In this document: piece by piece, positions 31,090-40,366 of the stretch
Numbering within the stretch: position 1 is the first letter of the stretch
How the letters are laid out: every line of letters starts with the position of its first letter
NCBI GenBank assembly: GCA_029262275.1
Contig: JAJCZS010000042.1
Location: 21,257-85,256, forward strand
Source of the DNA: Deltaproteobacteria bacterium
GTDB taxonomy: Bacteria > Desulfobacterota_D > UBA1144 > Nemesobacterales > UBA2774
Direction of reading: 5' to 3'
Length of the DNA stretch: 64,000 bases
Made by a program: the position numbers and the translations under genes
The notes under the pieces: model-generated
What the model was told of the DNA's origin: nothing
The model's database searches: none
What the model saw: only the letters and a program-made list of their open reading frames with translations

Positions 31090-31959
31090 ATGTCTAAGAA
31101 GGTCGATGAAATAAAAAAAGTTGCTGTGGTTGGTGCTGGAACTATGGGCTCTGGAATTGCTCAGGTTATAGCTTCAAACGATAGAGAAGTTTTATTGGTG
31201 GATGTCTCTGATGCGGCTCTTGATAGAGGTATACAGCTTATAGAGAAGAGCCTTGGTAGGCTTGTAAAAAAAGAGTCTATAACTCAGGAAGTTAGCAGCT
31301 CAATACTAGGGCGGATTTTAAAAACAACCAATTTTGAGGATTTGGGCGATGTTGACTTGGTTATCGAGGCTGCTTTTGAAGATGTGGATGTTAAAAAGGA
31401 GATATATAACAAGCTCGACAATATAACTGGCAAAGATGTTGTTCTTGCTACCAATACATCGTCTCTTCCAATAGTAGAGATTGCTGTCGGCACTGGTAAA
31501 GCCGACAAAATAGTGGGAATGCACTTTTTTAATCCTGCCCCTTTGATGAAACTTGTAGAAATAATAAAAACACTTGTTACGTCTGATGAAACTGCGCAGT
31601 TCGCATATGACTTTGCCTTAGCTCTGGGGAAAGAGCCTGTTATGACAAAGGATAGCCCGGGGTTTATTGTTAATAGAATTTTAGTTCCAATGCTAAATGA
31701 AGCTGTTTTTGCTTATCAAGACGGAGTAGGATCGGCTGAGGATATAGATAAAGCAATGGTACTCGGAACTAATCAACCTATAGGTCCTCTGGCATTAGTA
31801 GATTTGATTGGACTTGATGTGACTTTGGATGTTATGGACACCTTCTACAGAGAGTTTCAAGACTCGAAGTTTAGAGCGGCTCCACTTCTTCGCCAGATGG
31901 TGCGGGCGGGACAATTGGGGAGAAAATCAGGCAAAGGATTTTTTAACTACGATAAATAA
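31090..31959 (+). CDS. 3-hydroxyacyl-CoA (3-hydroxybutyryl-CoA) dehydrogenase
   Basis: This 289-residue NAD(P)-dependent enzyme oxidises or reduces 3-hydroxyacyl-CoA. The N-terminal Rossmann motif is VVGAGTMGSGIAQV. The catalytic region has NTSSLPI and MHFFNPAPLMKLVEII (catalytic His and the conserved Asn-Pro), and the C-terminal domain has GFIVNRILVPMLNEA. It is single-domain, like Hbd/PaaH-type enzymes, not the fused FadB type. It could serve fatty-acid oxidation or butanoate metabolism. Convergent with gltX, nine bases apart. Confidence 0.92.
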   Translation: MSKKVDEIKKVAVVGAGTMGSGIAQVIASNDREVLLVDVSDAALDRGIQLIEKSLGRLVKKESITQEVSSSILGRILKTTNFEDLGDVDLVIEAAFEDVDVKKEIYNKLDNITGKDVVLATNTSSLPIVEIAVGTGKADKIVGMHFFNPAPLMKLVEIIKTLVTSDETAQFAYDFALALGKEPVMTKDSPGFIVNRILVPMLNEAVFAYQDGVGSAEDIDKAMVLGTNQPIGPLALVDLIGLDVTLDVMDTFYREFQDSKFRAAPLLRQMVRAGQLGRKSGKGFFNYDK

Positions 31960-31968
31960 GCTCTGGGT

Positions 31969-33366
31969 TTATTCGTTAGGAATCACTGATATAGCATTGT
32001 TAAGACGCGCTATTACCTCGTCTTTTCCTAAAATATCCATTACTTCAAATATTCCCGGGCTTACAGTACCCCCGGTAAGAGCTACTCTCACAGGCTGTGC
32101 GATTTTACCTAGCTTAAGCTCCCTTTCTTCCATTACTTGATCAAACACTTTGTGCATTTCATCCATGTTGAAGTCGGAGAGATTGGAAAGCTTATCTACA
32201 ATGTCTTGAAGTACAGGTTTAATTTCTGATTTTAGGAATTTGTTTTTAGCTTTTTCTTCAAATTCGATCTCAGAAGCGTAGAAGTAATTAATAGAGTCTC
32301 TAATGTCTAGAAGTGTCTTAGCTCTTTGGCTTAACTCTTTTATTATCTTAATCAACTTCTCGTCAAGCTCGACTTCAAGCCCGTTTTCCTTAAGAAGAGG
32401 TATTACAAGTTCGGCAATTTTCTCAGGCGGATCGTTTTTTATATAATGGCTGTTTAGCCACTCTAACTTCTCTTCGTTAAATACCGCTGCAGACTTTCCT
32501 ACATTATCTAGGGTGAACTTTTCTATTAATTCTTCTTTCGAGAAAATCTCCTGATCTCCGTAAGACCATCCCAGACGTGATAGGAAATTGATAATGGCTT
32601 CAGGCAAATACCCTCTATCTTTATAAGCCACAACTGAGGTTGCCCCGTGTCGTTTACTGAGTCTTTTGTTATCTGAGCCAAGTATCATAGATACATGGGC
32701 CAAGGTGGGCACCTCGTAGTTAAGGGATTTATATATTAGCACCTGTCTTGGGGTATTTATTAAGTGGTCATCGCCTCTTATCACGTGTGTAATGTTCATT
32801 GTGGCATCATCAACCACTACTGCAAAGTTATATGTTGGGAAACCATCTCTTTTTAATATTATAAAATCATCTACCTCTGTCGCATCAAACGTAACTGTAC
32901 CTCTTAGTTTATCTTGTACCTCTATAGTCCCCTCATCAGGTGTTTGCAAGCGAATAACATAGGGCACATCGGGACCCTCGTTTAATTTAGCCCACTCTCT
33001 TTTGTAGTGTAATACGTCCCCTCTGGATTGAGCTTCTTTCCTTTTCTCATCAAGTTCTTCGGGCGTCACATAGCATTTATACGCGTGACCTGAGTCTAGG
33101 AGCAGGTTTGCATGTTTTTGATATATCTCCAGCCTCTCTGACTGTCTAAACGGCCCCTCGTCCCAATCTAGTCCCAGCCACTCCATTGCATCTGTTATCT
33201 CGAGTATGGATTCTTCGGTGGATCTTTCCCGGTCCGTGTCTTCTACACGAAGTATAAATTGACCGCCGGCATGTCTTGCGAAAAGCCAGTTGAAAATTGC
33301 GGTTCTAGCTCCTCCTACATGCAAAGAGCCTGTTGGGCTTGGAGCGAATCTGGTTCTAACTGTCAT
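31969..33366 (-). CDS. gltX: Glutamyl-tRNA synthetase
   Basis: This 465-residue class I synthetase charges tRNA-Glu. The HIGH-type motif is PTGSLHVGGARTAIFN at the N-terminus and KMSKS appears as KRLSKRHG near residue 240. No four-Cys zinc motif is visible between residues 95 and 125, where only the single Cys of YKCYVT remains. The length is standard for a non-discriminating or discriminating GluRS; that difference cannot be read here. It converges with the 3-hydroxyacyl-CoA dehydrogenase gene. Confidence 0.96.
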   Translation of the reverse strand: MTVRTRFAPSPTGSLHVGGARTAIFNWLFARHAGGQFILRVEDTDRERSTEESILEITDAMEWLGLDWDEGPFRQSERLEIYQKHANLLLDSGHAYKCYVTPEELDEKRKEAQSRGDVLHYKREWAKLNEGPDVPYVIRLQTPDEGTIEVQDKLRGTVTFDATEVDDFIILKRDGFPTYNFAVVVDDATMNITHVIRGDDHLINTPRQVLIYKSLNYEVPTLAHVSMILGSDNKRLSKRHGATSVVAYKDRGYLPEAIINFLSRLGWSYGDQEIFSKEELIEKFTLDNVGKSAAVFNEEKLEWLNSHYIKNDPPEKIAELVIPLLKENGLEVELDEKLIKIIKELSQRAKTLLDIRDSINYFYASEIEFEEKAKNKFLKSEIKPVLQDIVDKLSNLSDFNMDEMHKVFDQVMEERELKLGKIAQPVRVALTGGTVSPGIFEVMDILGKDEVIARLNNAISVIPNE

Positions 33367-33432
33367 GGGGGTGTTATCTTAATTTAGAGTTCTCTTGGAG
33401 TCAACACGGGTGGAGTCAACAGAGGACATATA

Positions 33433-33699
33433 TTATTCCTCTATTTCTATTTCGAGCAGTTGATTGAGCTCACCTTTTCTTTCTAATTCTACGAGCTCAT
33501 CATATCCGCCAACAAGCTCGTCATTTACTAAGATGATTGGCACAGTTCTCCATTTATGCTTATCTACAAGTTCAATTCTGAGCTCATGGTTTGATGTAAG
33601 GTCGATCTCAGTATACTCGACCCCCTTTTTAGTAAGAAGTCCTTTGGCCGCGTGGCAATATGCGCAATATGTGCTTGTATATATCTCTATTTTAGTCAA
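33433..33699 (-). CDS. Glutaredoxin
   Basis: This dithiol glutaredoxin reduces disulfides with glutathione. I place the start at the TTG at 33699 (giving MTKIEIYTST, 88 residues), which fits the family's usual start; the ORF track begins 23 codons earlier at another TTG. The active site is CAYC (a C-x-x-C form), the conserved TVP segment (WRTVPIILVN) is present and GGYDEL is the family's glutathione-binding motif. Both candidate starts are TTG, so the exact N-terminus is uncertain. Confidence 0.85.
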   Translation of the reverse strand: MTKIEIYTSTYCAYCHAAKGLLTKKGVEYTEIDLTSNHELRIELVDKHKWRTVPIILVNDELVGGYDELVELERKGELNQLLEIEIEE

Positions 33700-33842
33700 A
33701 CTCTTACCATCCCTTCTCTCGTATAGCTGTTTAGGGTTTAGGATGCTTGGTTTTTTCAATAGATTCAAGTATTATTGAGAACCCATCGCGTTCTTTACAT
33801 AATATCAAGGGTCTGTAAATCAAGCAATTTATAAAAGATTAT

Positions 33843-34391
33843 ATGAGAAAACTTCTAACATCCCTCACTTTATTAATTTTTATAACAGTTTTGAGCTCCT
33901 GTGGTGTAACGAAATTCGTCGGTTACTATGCCTCAGCGGGCGATGAAGACCAGGGCGAGTTAAACGGACAGGTGTTTCAAACCGATGATACTTCCTACAC
34001 AATAGGTGCTTTGCCCTCTTCATGGGTAATACAAGACATTGATGGTGGTGATTTAGCTTTTAGGAATACTCAGTTTGACGGCACAATGACAGTGGATTCA
34101 ACGTGCAATGAGAAAAAGAAAAATTATAGCCTAAAAGCTCTCTCAGAATCACTTCTTATTGGTATTCATGGTAAAGAAGCTCTAGGGCGCGAAGAAATAA
34201 CGGTAGACGGACAACCTGCACTCAAAACAATATATATAGGTAGCCTTGATAATGTCCCAATTAAAATTGCAACTGTAGTGCTTAGGAAAAATATATGCAT
34301 ATATGATTTTACTTATGCCTCATCTCCAGAGCATTTTGATATAGGAATAGTAGATTTTAATAATTTTTTATCCCAGTTTAAGGCCTTGTAG
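33843..34391 (+). CDS. Putative lipoprotein upstream of mlaE-like gene
   Basis: This 182-residue protein has a signal peptide ending in the lipobox LSSC (Cys20), then a mature region with beta-strand-like and charged segments. Residues 55-180 resemble small exported proteins with a GALPSSWV...DLAFRN beginning, but I cannot name a family. It ends two bases before the start of an MlaE-type permease, so the two are almost surely co-transcribed. A role with the permease in lipid or hydrophobic-compound transport is inference. Confidence 0.7.
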   Translation: MRKLLTSLTLLIFITVLSSCGVTKFVGYYASAGDEDQGELNGQVFQTDDTSYTIGALPSSWVIQDIDGGDLAFRNTQFDGTMTVDSTCNEKKKNYSLKALSESLLIGIHGKEALGREEITVDGQPALKTIYIGSLDNVPIKIATVVLRKNICIYDFTYASSPEHFDIGIVDFNNFLSQFKAL

Positions 34392-34393
34392 AT

Positions 34394-35173
34394 ATGTTTG
34401 CAAACTATATCGAAAAAGTTGGATCCTATATATTAAACCTTATCGCAAGTTTGGGGGAGATACTTCTTTTCCTATACAAAGCGATTGTAGCTACTTTTAC
34501 CCCTCCTTTTAACTTTAAACTAGTACTTGAGCAGATTGATGAAATCGGATTCAAATCGATACCAATTGTTATAGCCTCAGCTATGGCCATAGGAATGGTA
34601 ATGGTGGTTCAGTTAGCCTGGGGATTTGTAAACTTTGGAGCAAAGGGCTTAGTGGGGCCCCTGGTTTCACTGTCTTTTGTGAGGGAGCTAGGACCAGTCG
34701 TAGCTTCACTTCTTGTCGGAGGTAGAGTTGGTGCTGGTATTACGGCTGAAATAGGCTCGATGAAAGTTACTGAGCAGATAGATGCTATTAGAACCATGGG
34801 CGCTGATCCTATGAAGAAATTAGTAGCACCTAGGCTGCTAGCTGCTATTATATCGTTTCCAATCTTAGCTATGATTGCAGATTTCTCCGGCATATTGGGT
34901 GCTATGATTATGTCAAATGTCGATCTGGATGTTAAGCCACAGTTATTTATTTCTACGATGCTAGAATGGGTAACAAAAGAAGATGTCATAAGCGGTATTG
35001 CCAAGACATTCTTTTTTGGAATTATTGTAGCAATTACTGGGTGTTATATAGGAATGAGGGCAAGCGGCGGTACCCAGGGTGTGGGAAGAGCTACTACAGA
35101 GACTGTTGTTGTGGCTCTACTTCTAATTATTGTTGGCGATTTTATACTAACCAAACTATTTCTACTCTTATAA
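34394..35173 (+). CDS. MlaE-family ABC transporter permease
   Basis: This 259-residue membrane protein has about five to six helices and the MlaE/YrbE signature: SFVRELGPVVASLLVGGRVGAG followed by EIGSMKVTEQIDAIRTMGADP. Family members form the permease of an ABC importer-like system that keeps outer-membrane lipid asymmetry. The usual partners (ATPase MlaF, MCE-domain MlaD) are not next to it; nicotinate phosphoribosyltransferase follows on the same strand. The partners may be elsewhere. Confidence 0.9.
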   Translation: MFANYIEKVGSYILNLIASLGEILLFLYKAIVATFTPPFNFKLVLEQIDEIGFKSIPIVIASAMAIGMVMVVQLAWGFVNFGAKGLVGPLVSLSFVRELGPVVASLLVGGRVGAGITAEIGSMKVTEQIDAIRTMGADPMKKLVAPRLLAAIISFPILAMIADFSGILGAMIMSNVDLDVKPQLFISTMLEWVTKEDVISGIAKTFFFGIIVAITGCYIGMRASGGTQGVGRATTETVVVALLLIIVGDFILTKLFLLL

Positions 35174-35217
35174 TTCATTCTTGAATTTATGTAACCCAAA
35201 TTATTAGTGCTAAACTA

Positions 35218-36765
35218 ATGTTCATGAAGCACAAGAGATCTCAAACATCAGAAGGGATATTATTTACTGACCAATATCAGTTGACCATGGCGCAGTTGTA
35301 TTTTACGTTGGGGATTCATGAAAAAGATGCGCAGTTCGATCATTTCTTTAGAAACTACCCGGACTATGGCTCTCATCAGGCAGGTTACTGTATAAATGCG
35401 GGACTTGAGTGGGCAGTAGATTGGATGACGAACTCTGAATTTAGTGATGAAGATATAGACCATCTTAGAGGGCAGAAAAGCCAAGCGGGAGAGGCCCTCT
35501 TTAAAGAGGATTTTCTGAGTTGGTTAAGGGAGAGCGGGAACTATGGAAGTATTACCATGTTTGCTGTTCCTGAGGGCAGGGTCGTTCATCCGAATGTTCC
35601 TTTGACAGTAATACAAGGTCCTCTAGCTATGGCCCAAATTCTGGAGTCAGGACTTCTTAATAAGCTCAACTATCAAACTTTAATTGCAACTAAAGCTGCA
35701 CGAATTAAAGACACCGCACGTGGACAGCCGCTTTTAGAATTTGGACTTAGACGCGGACAAGACAAAGGCGTTAATGCCGGGGTGCGGGCCGCGCTAATAG
35801 GAGGGGCTGATTTCTCATCTAATGTTGGTATTTCTCACTCTCTTGGTTACCAGCCCAAGGGTACTCATGGACACAGCATGGTACAGGTCTTTATTGCTAT
35901 GGGGGAGGGTGAGTTGGGGGCTTTCAGAGCTTACGCTGATCTATATCCTGATGATTGTCTACTTTTGGTAGATACTATTGATACTCTTGAAAGTGGAATC
36001 CCAAATGCAATTACTGTATTTGAAGAGCTAAAACGAAATGGGCATGAACCTGTTGGAATAAGGCTCGACTCAGGTGACCTCGCATATCTCAGCATCCAGG
36101 CAGCAGCAATGTTGGATAAGGCAGGGTTTCCTAATACTAAAATAGTGCTTTCCAACCAAATTGATGAACTTGTGGTTTGGCAAATCATAACCCAAATAGA
36201 ACAGGAAGCCTCAAAATTCGGGGTAGATCCAAGTAGACTCATAAAACGTCTGGTTTACGGTGTTGGAACTAATTTGATCACATCCAAGGGAGCGCCTGCT
36301 TTAGATGGGGTCTACAAAATGGTTGCTTTGTCTAACGGAGAGGACTGGACGCCTTCTATAAAGTTGTCAGATTCACCTGAGAAAACTCATAATCCAGGAA
36401 GTAAGAAAGTGTGGCGGATTTACGACAAAAGGGGAATGGCCACAGCGGATCTTTTAACTATTGGGGAGACTAATCCCGGAGATATGGATGAAATCACTTT
36501 GCATCATCCCTTAGACCACACAAAATATAGGGTTTTAAAAAGTGCAGAAATTAGTAAAGTTGAACCGCTCCTAGAAAAAATTCTAAATAAAGGCAAGCTA
36601 GTCTACAAATTTCCATCGATAGAAGAAATCCGCTCCAGACGTAAAATGGATATGGACCATCTTGACTCAGGAATCAAGCGGATAGTTAATCCTCATATCT
36701 ACCATGTTTCATTATCTGACGAGCTTTGGGGCCTAAAAAAACAGCTTACTAACTCAGCTGGTTAG
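35218..36765 (+). CDS. pncB: Nicotinate phosphoribosyltransferase
   Basis: This 515-residue enzyme couples nicotinate to PRPP in NAD salvage. Family motifs are [14 protein letters not shown] at the N-terminus, [20 protein letters not shown] around 178-197, [11 protein letters not shown] near 218, and [13 protein letters not shown] near 280. It belongs to the long, Gram-positive/Thermoplasma-like type. The ATG at 35218 and a second ATG at 35224 are both possible; no clear ribosome site precedes either. Convergent with the nitrilase gene, 12 bases apart. Confidence 0.94.
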   Translation: MFMKHKRSQTSEGILFTDQYQLTMAQLYFTLGIHEKDAQFDHFFRNYPDYGSHQAGYCINAGLEWAVDWMTNSEFSDEDIDHLRGQKSQAGEALFKEDFLSWLRESGNYGSITMFAVPEGRVVHPNVPLTVIQGPLAMAQILESGLLNKLNYQTLIATKAARIKDTARGQPLLEFGLRRGQDKGVNAGVRAALIGGADFSSNVGISHSLGYQPKGTHGHSMVQVFIAMGEGELGAFRAYADLYPDDCLLLVDTIDTLESGIPNAITVFEELKRNGHEPVGIRLDSGDLAYLSIQAAAMLDKAGFPNTKIVLSNQIDELVVWQIITQIEQEASKFGVDPSRLIKRLVYGVGTNLITSKGAPALDGVYKMVALSNGEDWTPSIKLSDSPEKTHNPGSKKVWRIYDKRGMATADLLTIGETNPGDMDEITLHHPLDHTKYRVLKSAEISKVEPLLEKILNKGKLVYKFPSIEEIRSRRKMDMDHLDSGIKRIVNPHIYHVSLSDELWGLKKQLTNSAG

Positions 36766-36777
36766 CTTTCCCTCTCG

Positions 36778-37803
36778 TTAATTCTTGTTGGAAAGTTTAT
36801 CTATTAGATTCTCAATCTTGTTTTCAAGCTCTACTTGTCTTTGAGCAATCTGTTCAACTGAATTTTGTAGGTTATGGAGGGAGGAAGAAGAATTCTCTTC
36901 CTTAATTTTAAGCTCCAAAATGTCAGGTCTAGAGAAATGCCCGGCTGCATCTATGACCGCTTTAGCACGCAAGATCATATCCATCTCAATGTCGGCATAG
37001 AGAACATCCTCTTTTCCGTAGACTGGCCCTGCAATGTATTCACCTCTCGGGTTAATAATGCCACTCCCCCCCGGGAAATCCCATAGGGTTTGTTTCTTAA
37101 GTGCGAAGCTATCAGGGATCATGTCTTCATTTATATATCCAGACGATACAACCACGAAGAGCTGACCTTCAAAAGCATATTGGCGGCTTGCGAAGTCCAT
37201 AGTGGGCTTAACAAATCCGTGCCCTGCCCAAAGCCCAGCGTGTATCTGCTCACCTTTTGTGAACATGGCATATCTTGCAAGTGTGAGGTGGTGTTCATAG
37301 CAGAAGAATCCACCCAATTTACCCAGTTCAGTATCTAAAACTTTAATATCCTCAGCTCCACCCATACCCCATATACATTTTTCTGAGTCTATGGACATAA
37401 GTTTCCTATGTTTGCCAAGGACTTCCCCATTTTTGCCTAGATATAAAATAGTGTTATAAAGCGTTCCGCCCTCTTTCTCATTTACTCCTATAACTACATA
37501 TGCGCCAGCTTTTTTTGCAGCCTCGGCTAGCTTGTCAGTATCCTTGCTTGGGATTTCAATTGAGTTTTTGTGGAGTTCAGTAAAAGCGTCTATTACCTGT
37601 TTTCTGCCTTCGATAGTACCTAAATCTTTAGGCCAGTATGGATAACAGGGAATAGTTGCCTCAGGAAATACTATCAGATTGGCTCCGTTTGAAGCTGCTT
37701 CTTCAATCAAACTTACCACTTTTCCAATGGTCTCATCTTTGTTTAAGAAAACAGGGGCCATCTGAACGGCAGCAGCTGTAAATTTGTTGCTTTCTGTATC
37801 CAT
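36778..37803 (-). CDS. Nitrilase-family carbon-nitrogen hydrolase 1
   Basis: This 341-residue nitrilase-superfamily enzyme shows the Glu-Lys-Cys triad: E48 (VFPEATIPC), K134 (GKHRKLM) and C168 (GGFFCYEHH). The Cys motif is CYE rather than the usual CWE. The first 290 residues form the core, and the last 35 (NLQNSVEQIAQRQVELENK) form a predicted amphipathic coiled coil that may drive oligomer formation. The substrate, a nitrile or amide, is not clear. A second gene with the same overall layout lies at 53066, suggesting related but separate substrates. Confidence 0.88.
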   Translation of the reverse strand: MDTESNKFTAAAVQMAPVFLNKDETIGKVVSLIEEAASNGANLIVFPEATIPCYPYWPKDLGTIEGRKQVIDAFTELHKNSIEIPSKDTDKLAEAAKKAGAYVVIGVNEKEGGTLYNTILYLGKNGEVLGKHRKLMSIDSEKCIWGMGGAEDIKVLDTELGKLGGFFCYEHHLTLARYAMFTKGEQIHAGLWAGHGFVKPTMDFASRQYAFEGQLFVVVSSGYINEDMIPDSFALKKQTLWDFPGGSGIINPRGEYIAGPVYGKEDVLYADIEMDMILRAKAVIDAAGHFSRPDILELKIKEENSSSSLHNLQNSVEQIAQRQVELENKIENLIDKLSNKN

Positions 37804-37889
37804 ATCTTAATTATCTCACGAATGATTAGCTGGTGTCAATCTTATCGGTCTAGAGAATTCTTAGAGGTGTGGTTCAAGACGTAAGTACT

Positions 37890-37935
37890 CAAAAATAATA
37901 AGGCGGTCTTAACTAAGAAAGCTAAGACCGCCCGT
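37890..37935 (-). terminator. Rho-independent terminator after aquaporin gene
   Basis: On the minus strand a perfect ten-base stem (GGCGGTCTTA / TAAGACCGCC) with an 11-base loop is followed by TTATTATTTTTG. It lies just past the aquaporin stop. This is the clearest intrinsic terminator in the window. Confidence 0.88.
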
Positions 37936-37957
37936 GATTTCAAACTTAGTTTAACTA

Positions 37958-38584
37958 CTACTTATCATCAGGATTAAGAGCATTAAATGCAACCGCAGCA
38001 GCTATTCCACCAAGGAAGTTAGCTACAAGAAATACCCATATGCTTGAGATATCAATCAGTCCCATAATGATTATTCCCACTGCTACTGCAGGGTTGAATG
38101 CGCCGCCTGATACACTTCCCACAGCATAGGCACCCACTAATACCGTAAAACCAATTGCGAAACCAAAGTATGAGTTTCCAGCAGTGTTCTTAGATGTAGC
38201 TACATTTAAAACCACATAGCAAAGGGCAAAAGTGAAAAGAAATTCAGCAAGCAAGGAAGGAATTGGGCTTATAGTGCCAACTTCTACAGGAACATCGCCT
38301 TTAATTAGAAAAACTGCGAATGCTGCAATAATTCCGCCCGCAAATTGTGAGATCATATATCCTGGAACATCGCTGCCAGAACATCGTCCTCTCATCCATA
38401 CAGCGAGAGTTACAGCCGGATTATAGTGAGCACCCGAGATATGTCCGCCTGCGTATATCATAACCATTAAAATCGATCCAATTGCTACTGGTGCGAATGC
38501 TCCTGCACCGGGTTCTATAACAACTAAACCTATCGTTAGAACTAGAAAAAATGTGCCTATCAATTCCACAGCATATTTACTCAT
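37958..38584 (-). CDS. Aquaporin (MIP family) with unusual second NPA context
   Basis: This 208-residue channel has six hydrophobic helices and both half-helix motifs: HYNPAVTLA (NPA at 55) and AFNPAVAVG (NPA at 164). In most aquaporins the second motif reads NPAR, giving the arginine of the selectivity filter; here it is NPAV. That Arg is therefore missing, which should alter pore selectivity or solute size. The family call is safe. Water versus small solute (such as ammonia or metalloid acids) is open. A strong terminator follows it. Confidence 0.93.
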   Translation of the reverse strand: MSKYAVELIGTFFLVLTIGLVVIEPGAGAFAPVAIGSILMVMIYAGGHISGAHYNPAVTLAVWMRGRCSGSDVPGYMISQFAGGIIAAFAVFLIKGDVPVEVGTISPIPSLLAEFLFTFALCYVVLNVATSKNTAGNSYFGFAIGFTVLVGAYAVGSVSGGAFNPAVAVGIIIMGLIDISSIWVFLVANFLGGIAAAVAFNALNPDDK

Positions 38585-38715
38585 GATTTATCCTCCTAGA
38601 GCCATCTTAGATTTGAAAGTATCTAAATCTTATCGTAACAGAATTATTTTCGATTATAAAGCGAAAGTTTGTCTATGATTAATTGTAGGGGTTTCATACT
38701 AGGGAATGAGACTTT

Positions 38716-39591
38716 TTATATATTGGGCTTTATTTCTTTTGAAAATGTACTCATAGCACTCAGCACACCTTCGGAAGTACCGCTTAGAAAATGCAATATC
38801 AGATGATTGACTCCTAATCGTTTATATTCTCTGATACCCTCTATTATTTTTTCAATAGGCCCTCTTAGAGTGTCTTCTTCATTAATATTTTTGTCATTGT
38901 TAATTTCAAGATTTCTTCTAAGTGATATAGAAAAATTGTCTTTATCATTTTTCTCTAAGAGTTCTTCTACATATATGAGTTTTTCTCTTAGCTCCTTTGG
39001 TGTTAACCCAACTGGGTGCCACCCATCTGATAGACTAACAGCTCGCTCAATAGATTTTTTGCTTCCGCCCCCGACAAATATTGGGGGGTGAGGTTTTTGA
39101 TAGGGTTTGGGCAGGAACTTTAAGTCAGAGAACTTATAGTATTTACCCTTAAACTTTGGTTCATCTTCGGTCCAAAGGATTTTTAGTACTTCTATATACT
39201 CGTTAGTAATTGCACCTCTTTCATTAAATGGCACCCCAAGGGCCTCAAATTCTTTCTCCATCCATCCAGCACCAACTCCGAGTATGACCCTTCCTGCTGA
39301 TAGCTGGTCCAGGGTCGAGATCATTTTGGCTAGCACAACCGGGTTTCTATAAGGGAGTATTATTACGCTTGTGCCAAGGCGTATACTATGGGTTTTAGCT
39401 GCTACATAGCTAAGCGTAATGAGTGGATCGTAAAAGACGTCTCCAAATCCTTGATGAGAGTTTGGTATGATCACATGATCACTAAACCAGAGGGAATCAA
39501 ATCCAAGCTCTTGTGCTGTCAGAGCCAATTTGAGAATTTCATTTTTATCGGCGTATTTGCCGAAGTTTGGAAGGGTAATGCCAAAGTTCAT
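38716..39591 (-). CDS. LLM-class flavin-dependent oxidoreductase
   Basis: This 291-residue luciferase-like monooxygenase family member has the N-terminal FGITLPNFGKYAD and LGFDSLWFSDHV. RLGTSVIILPYRNPVVLAKMISTLDQLSAGR follows, in shorter pieces typical of F420- or FMN-dependent members. GVGAGWMEKEFEALG and FVGGGSKKSIERA complete the fold. Substrate and cofactor cannot be told apart by sequence alone. It lies 34 bases after the lytic transglycosylase gene on the same strand. Confidence 0.88.
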   Translation of the reverse strand: MNFGITLPNFGKYADKNEILKLALTAQELGFDSLWFSDHVIIPNSHQGFGDVFYDPLITLSYVAAKTHSIRLGTSVIILPYRNPVVLAKMISTLDQLSAGRVILGVGAGWMEKEFEALGVPFNERGAITNEYIEVLKILWTEDEPKFKGKYYKFSDLKFLPKPYQKPHPPIFVGGGSKKSIERAVSLSDGWHPVGLTPKELREKLIYVEELLEKNDKDNFSISLRRNLEINNDKNINEEDTLRGPIEKIIEGIREYKRLGVNHLILHFLSGTSEGVLSAMSTFSKEIKPNI

Positions 39592-39625
39592 CTTATGGAC
39601 TGTTACCGAGATAAGGCAACATCCC

Positions 39626-40366
39626 CTAGCTTCTTTTAGCCAGAAGTATGCTTTCTTCTTCTAGAAAAGTTTTAAAATTAAGAACCTTTTTTACATATGA
39701 CGGCAGATTTTTAGCCAGTGTCTTACTATTTGCAAACTTTGTAGGGCCATAGTTATATGCGGCCAAAGCGTTTTCCATTCCGTCGAATCTCTCTTCGAGG
39801 AATGAGAGATAGCTGATACCTAGCTTAACATTTACATATGGATCATATAATGAGTGTTTTCCTTTATATGAAATTCCAAGATCTTTTGCAACATATTCCC
39901 CTGTTCTAGGCATTACTTGCATTAACCCTATAGCGCCCTTTGATGAAACGGCTCTTGGAGTGAAGTCACTCTCAATCTGTATAACCGCCAGTATTAGGTA
40001 TGGATCCAAATCATTGTTACTGCACTCATCAACTATGAGCTTTGCAAGCTTGCGAGCGTCAGTTGGTGTTATAGTGTCAGACAATTTTAGTATGAATAAG
40101 AAGATCTCAGCTTCTTCAGGTGTAATGTCCTCTATTGCAAGCTCCTCTAAATCTGTGGACCATTTGCTTTCAGCCAAATGAGTATTTAACAGACTTATTT
40201 TGTATGAGCCATTGAAAAAGTTAGTTATGCTTGCGGTATTTAACCCCGACACATTATTTGCTTTGAGAACAAGAACAATTGCAAGACCAAAAAATATTAC
40301 AAATACTGAAATCTTTATGATTCCTAAAAAAGAAAACTTAATATTATTATAAATAGCATTAAACAT
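39626..40366 (-). CDS. Membrane-anchored lytic transglycosylase (SLT domain)
   Basis: This 246-residue protein has one N-terminal membrane helix (about 15-35), then a periplasmic goose-type lysozyme-like SLT domain from about residue 115. The catalytic Glu is in AVIQIESDFTP, followed by SSKGAIGLMQVMPRTGEY and the helix YNYGPTKF. It cleaves glycan strands of peptidoglycan. It could serve wall growth or recycling; no secretion-system genes are near. Confidence 0.9.
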   Translation of the reverse strand: MFNAIYNNIKFSFLGIIKISVFVIFFGLAIVLVLKANNVSGLNTASITNFFNGSYKISLLNTHLAESKWSTDLEELAIEDITPEEAEIFLFILKLSDTITPTDARKLAKLIVDECSNNDLDPYLILAVIQIESDFTPRAVSSKGAIGLMQVMPRTGEYVAKDLGISYKGKHSLYDPYVNVKLGISYLSFLEERFDGMENALAAYNYGPTKFANSKTLAKNLPSYVKKVLNFKTFLEEESILLAKRS

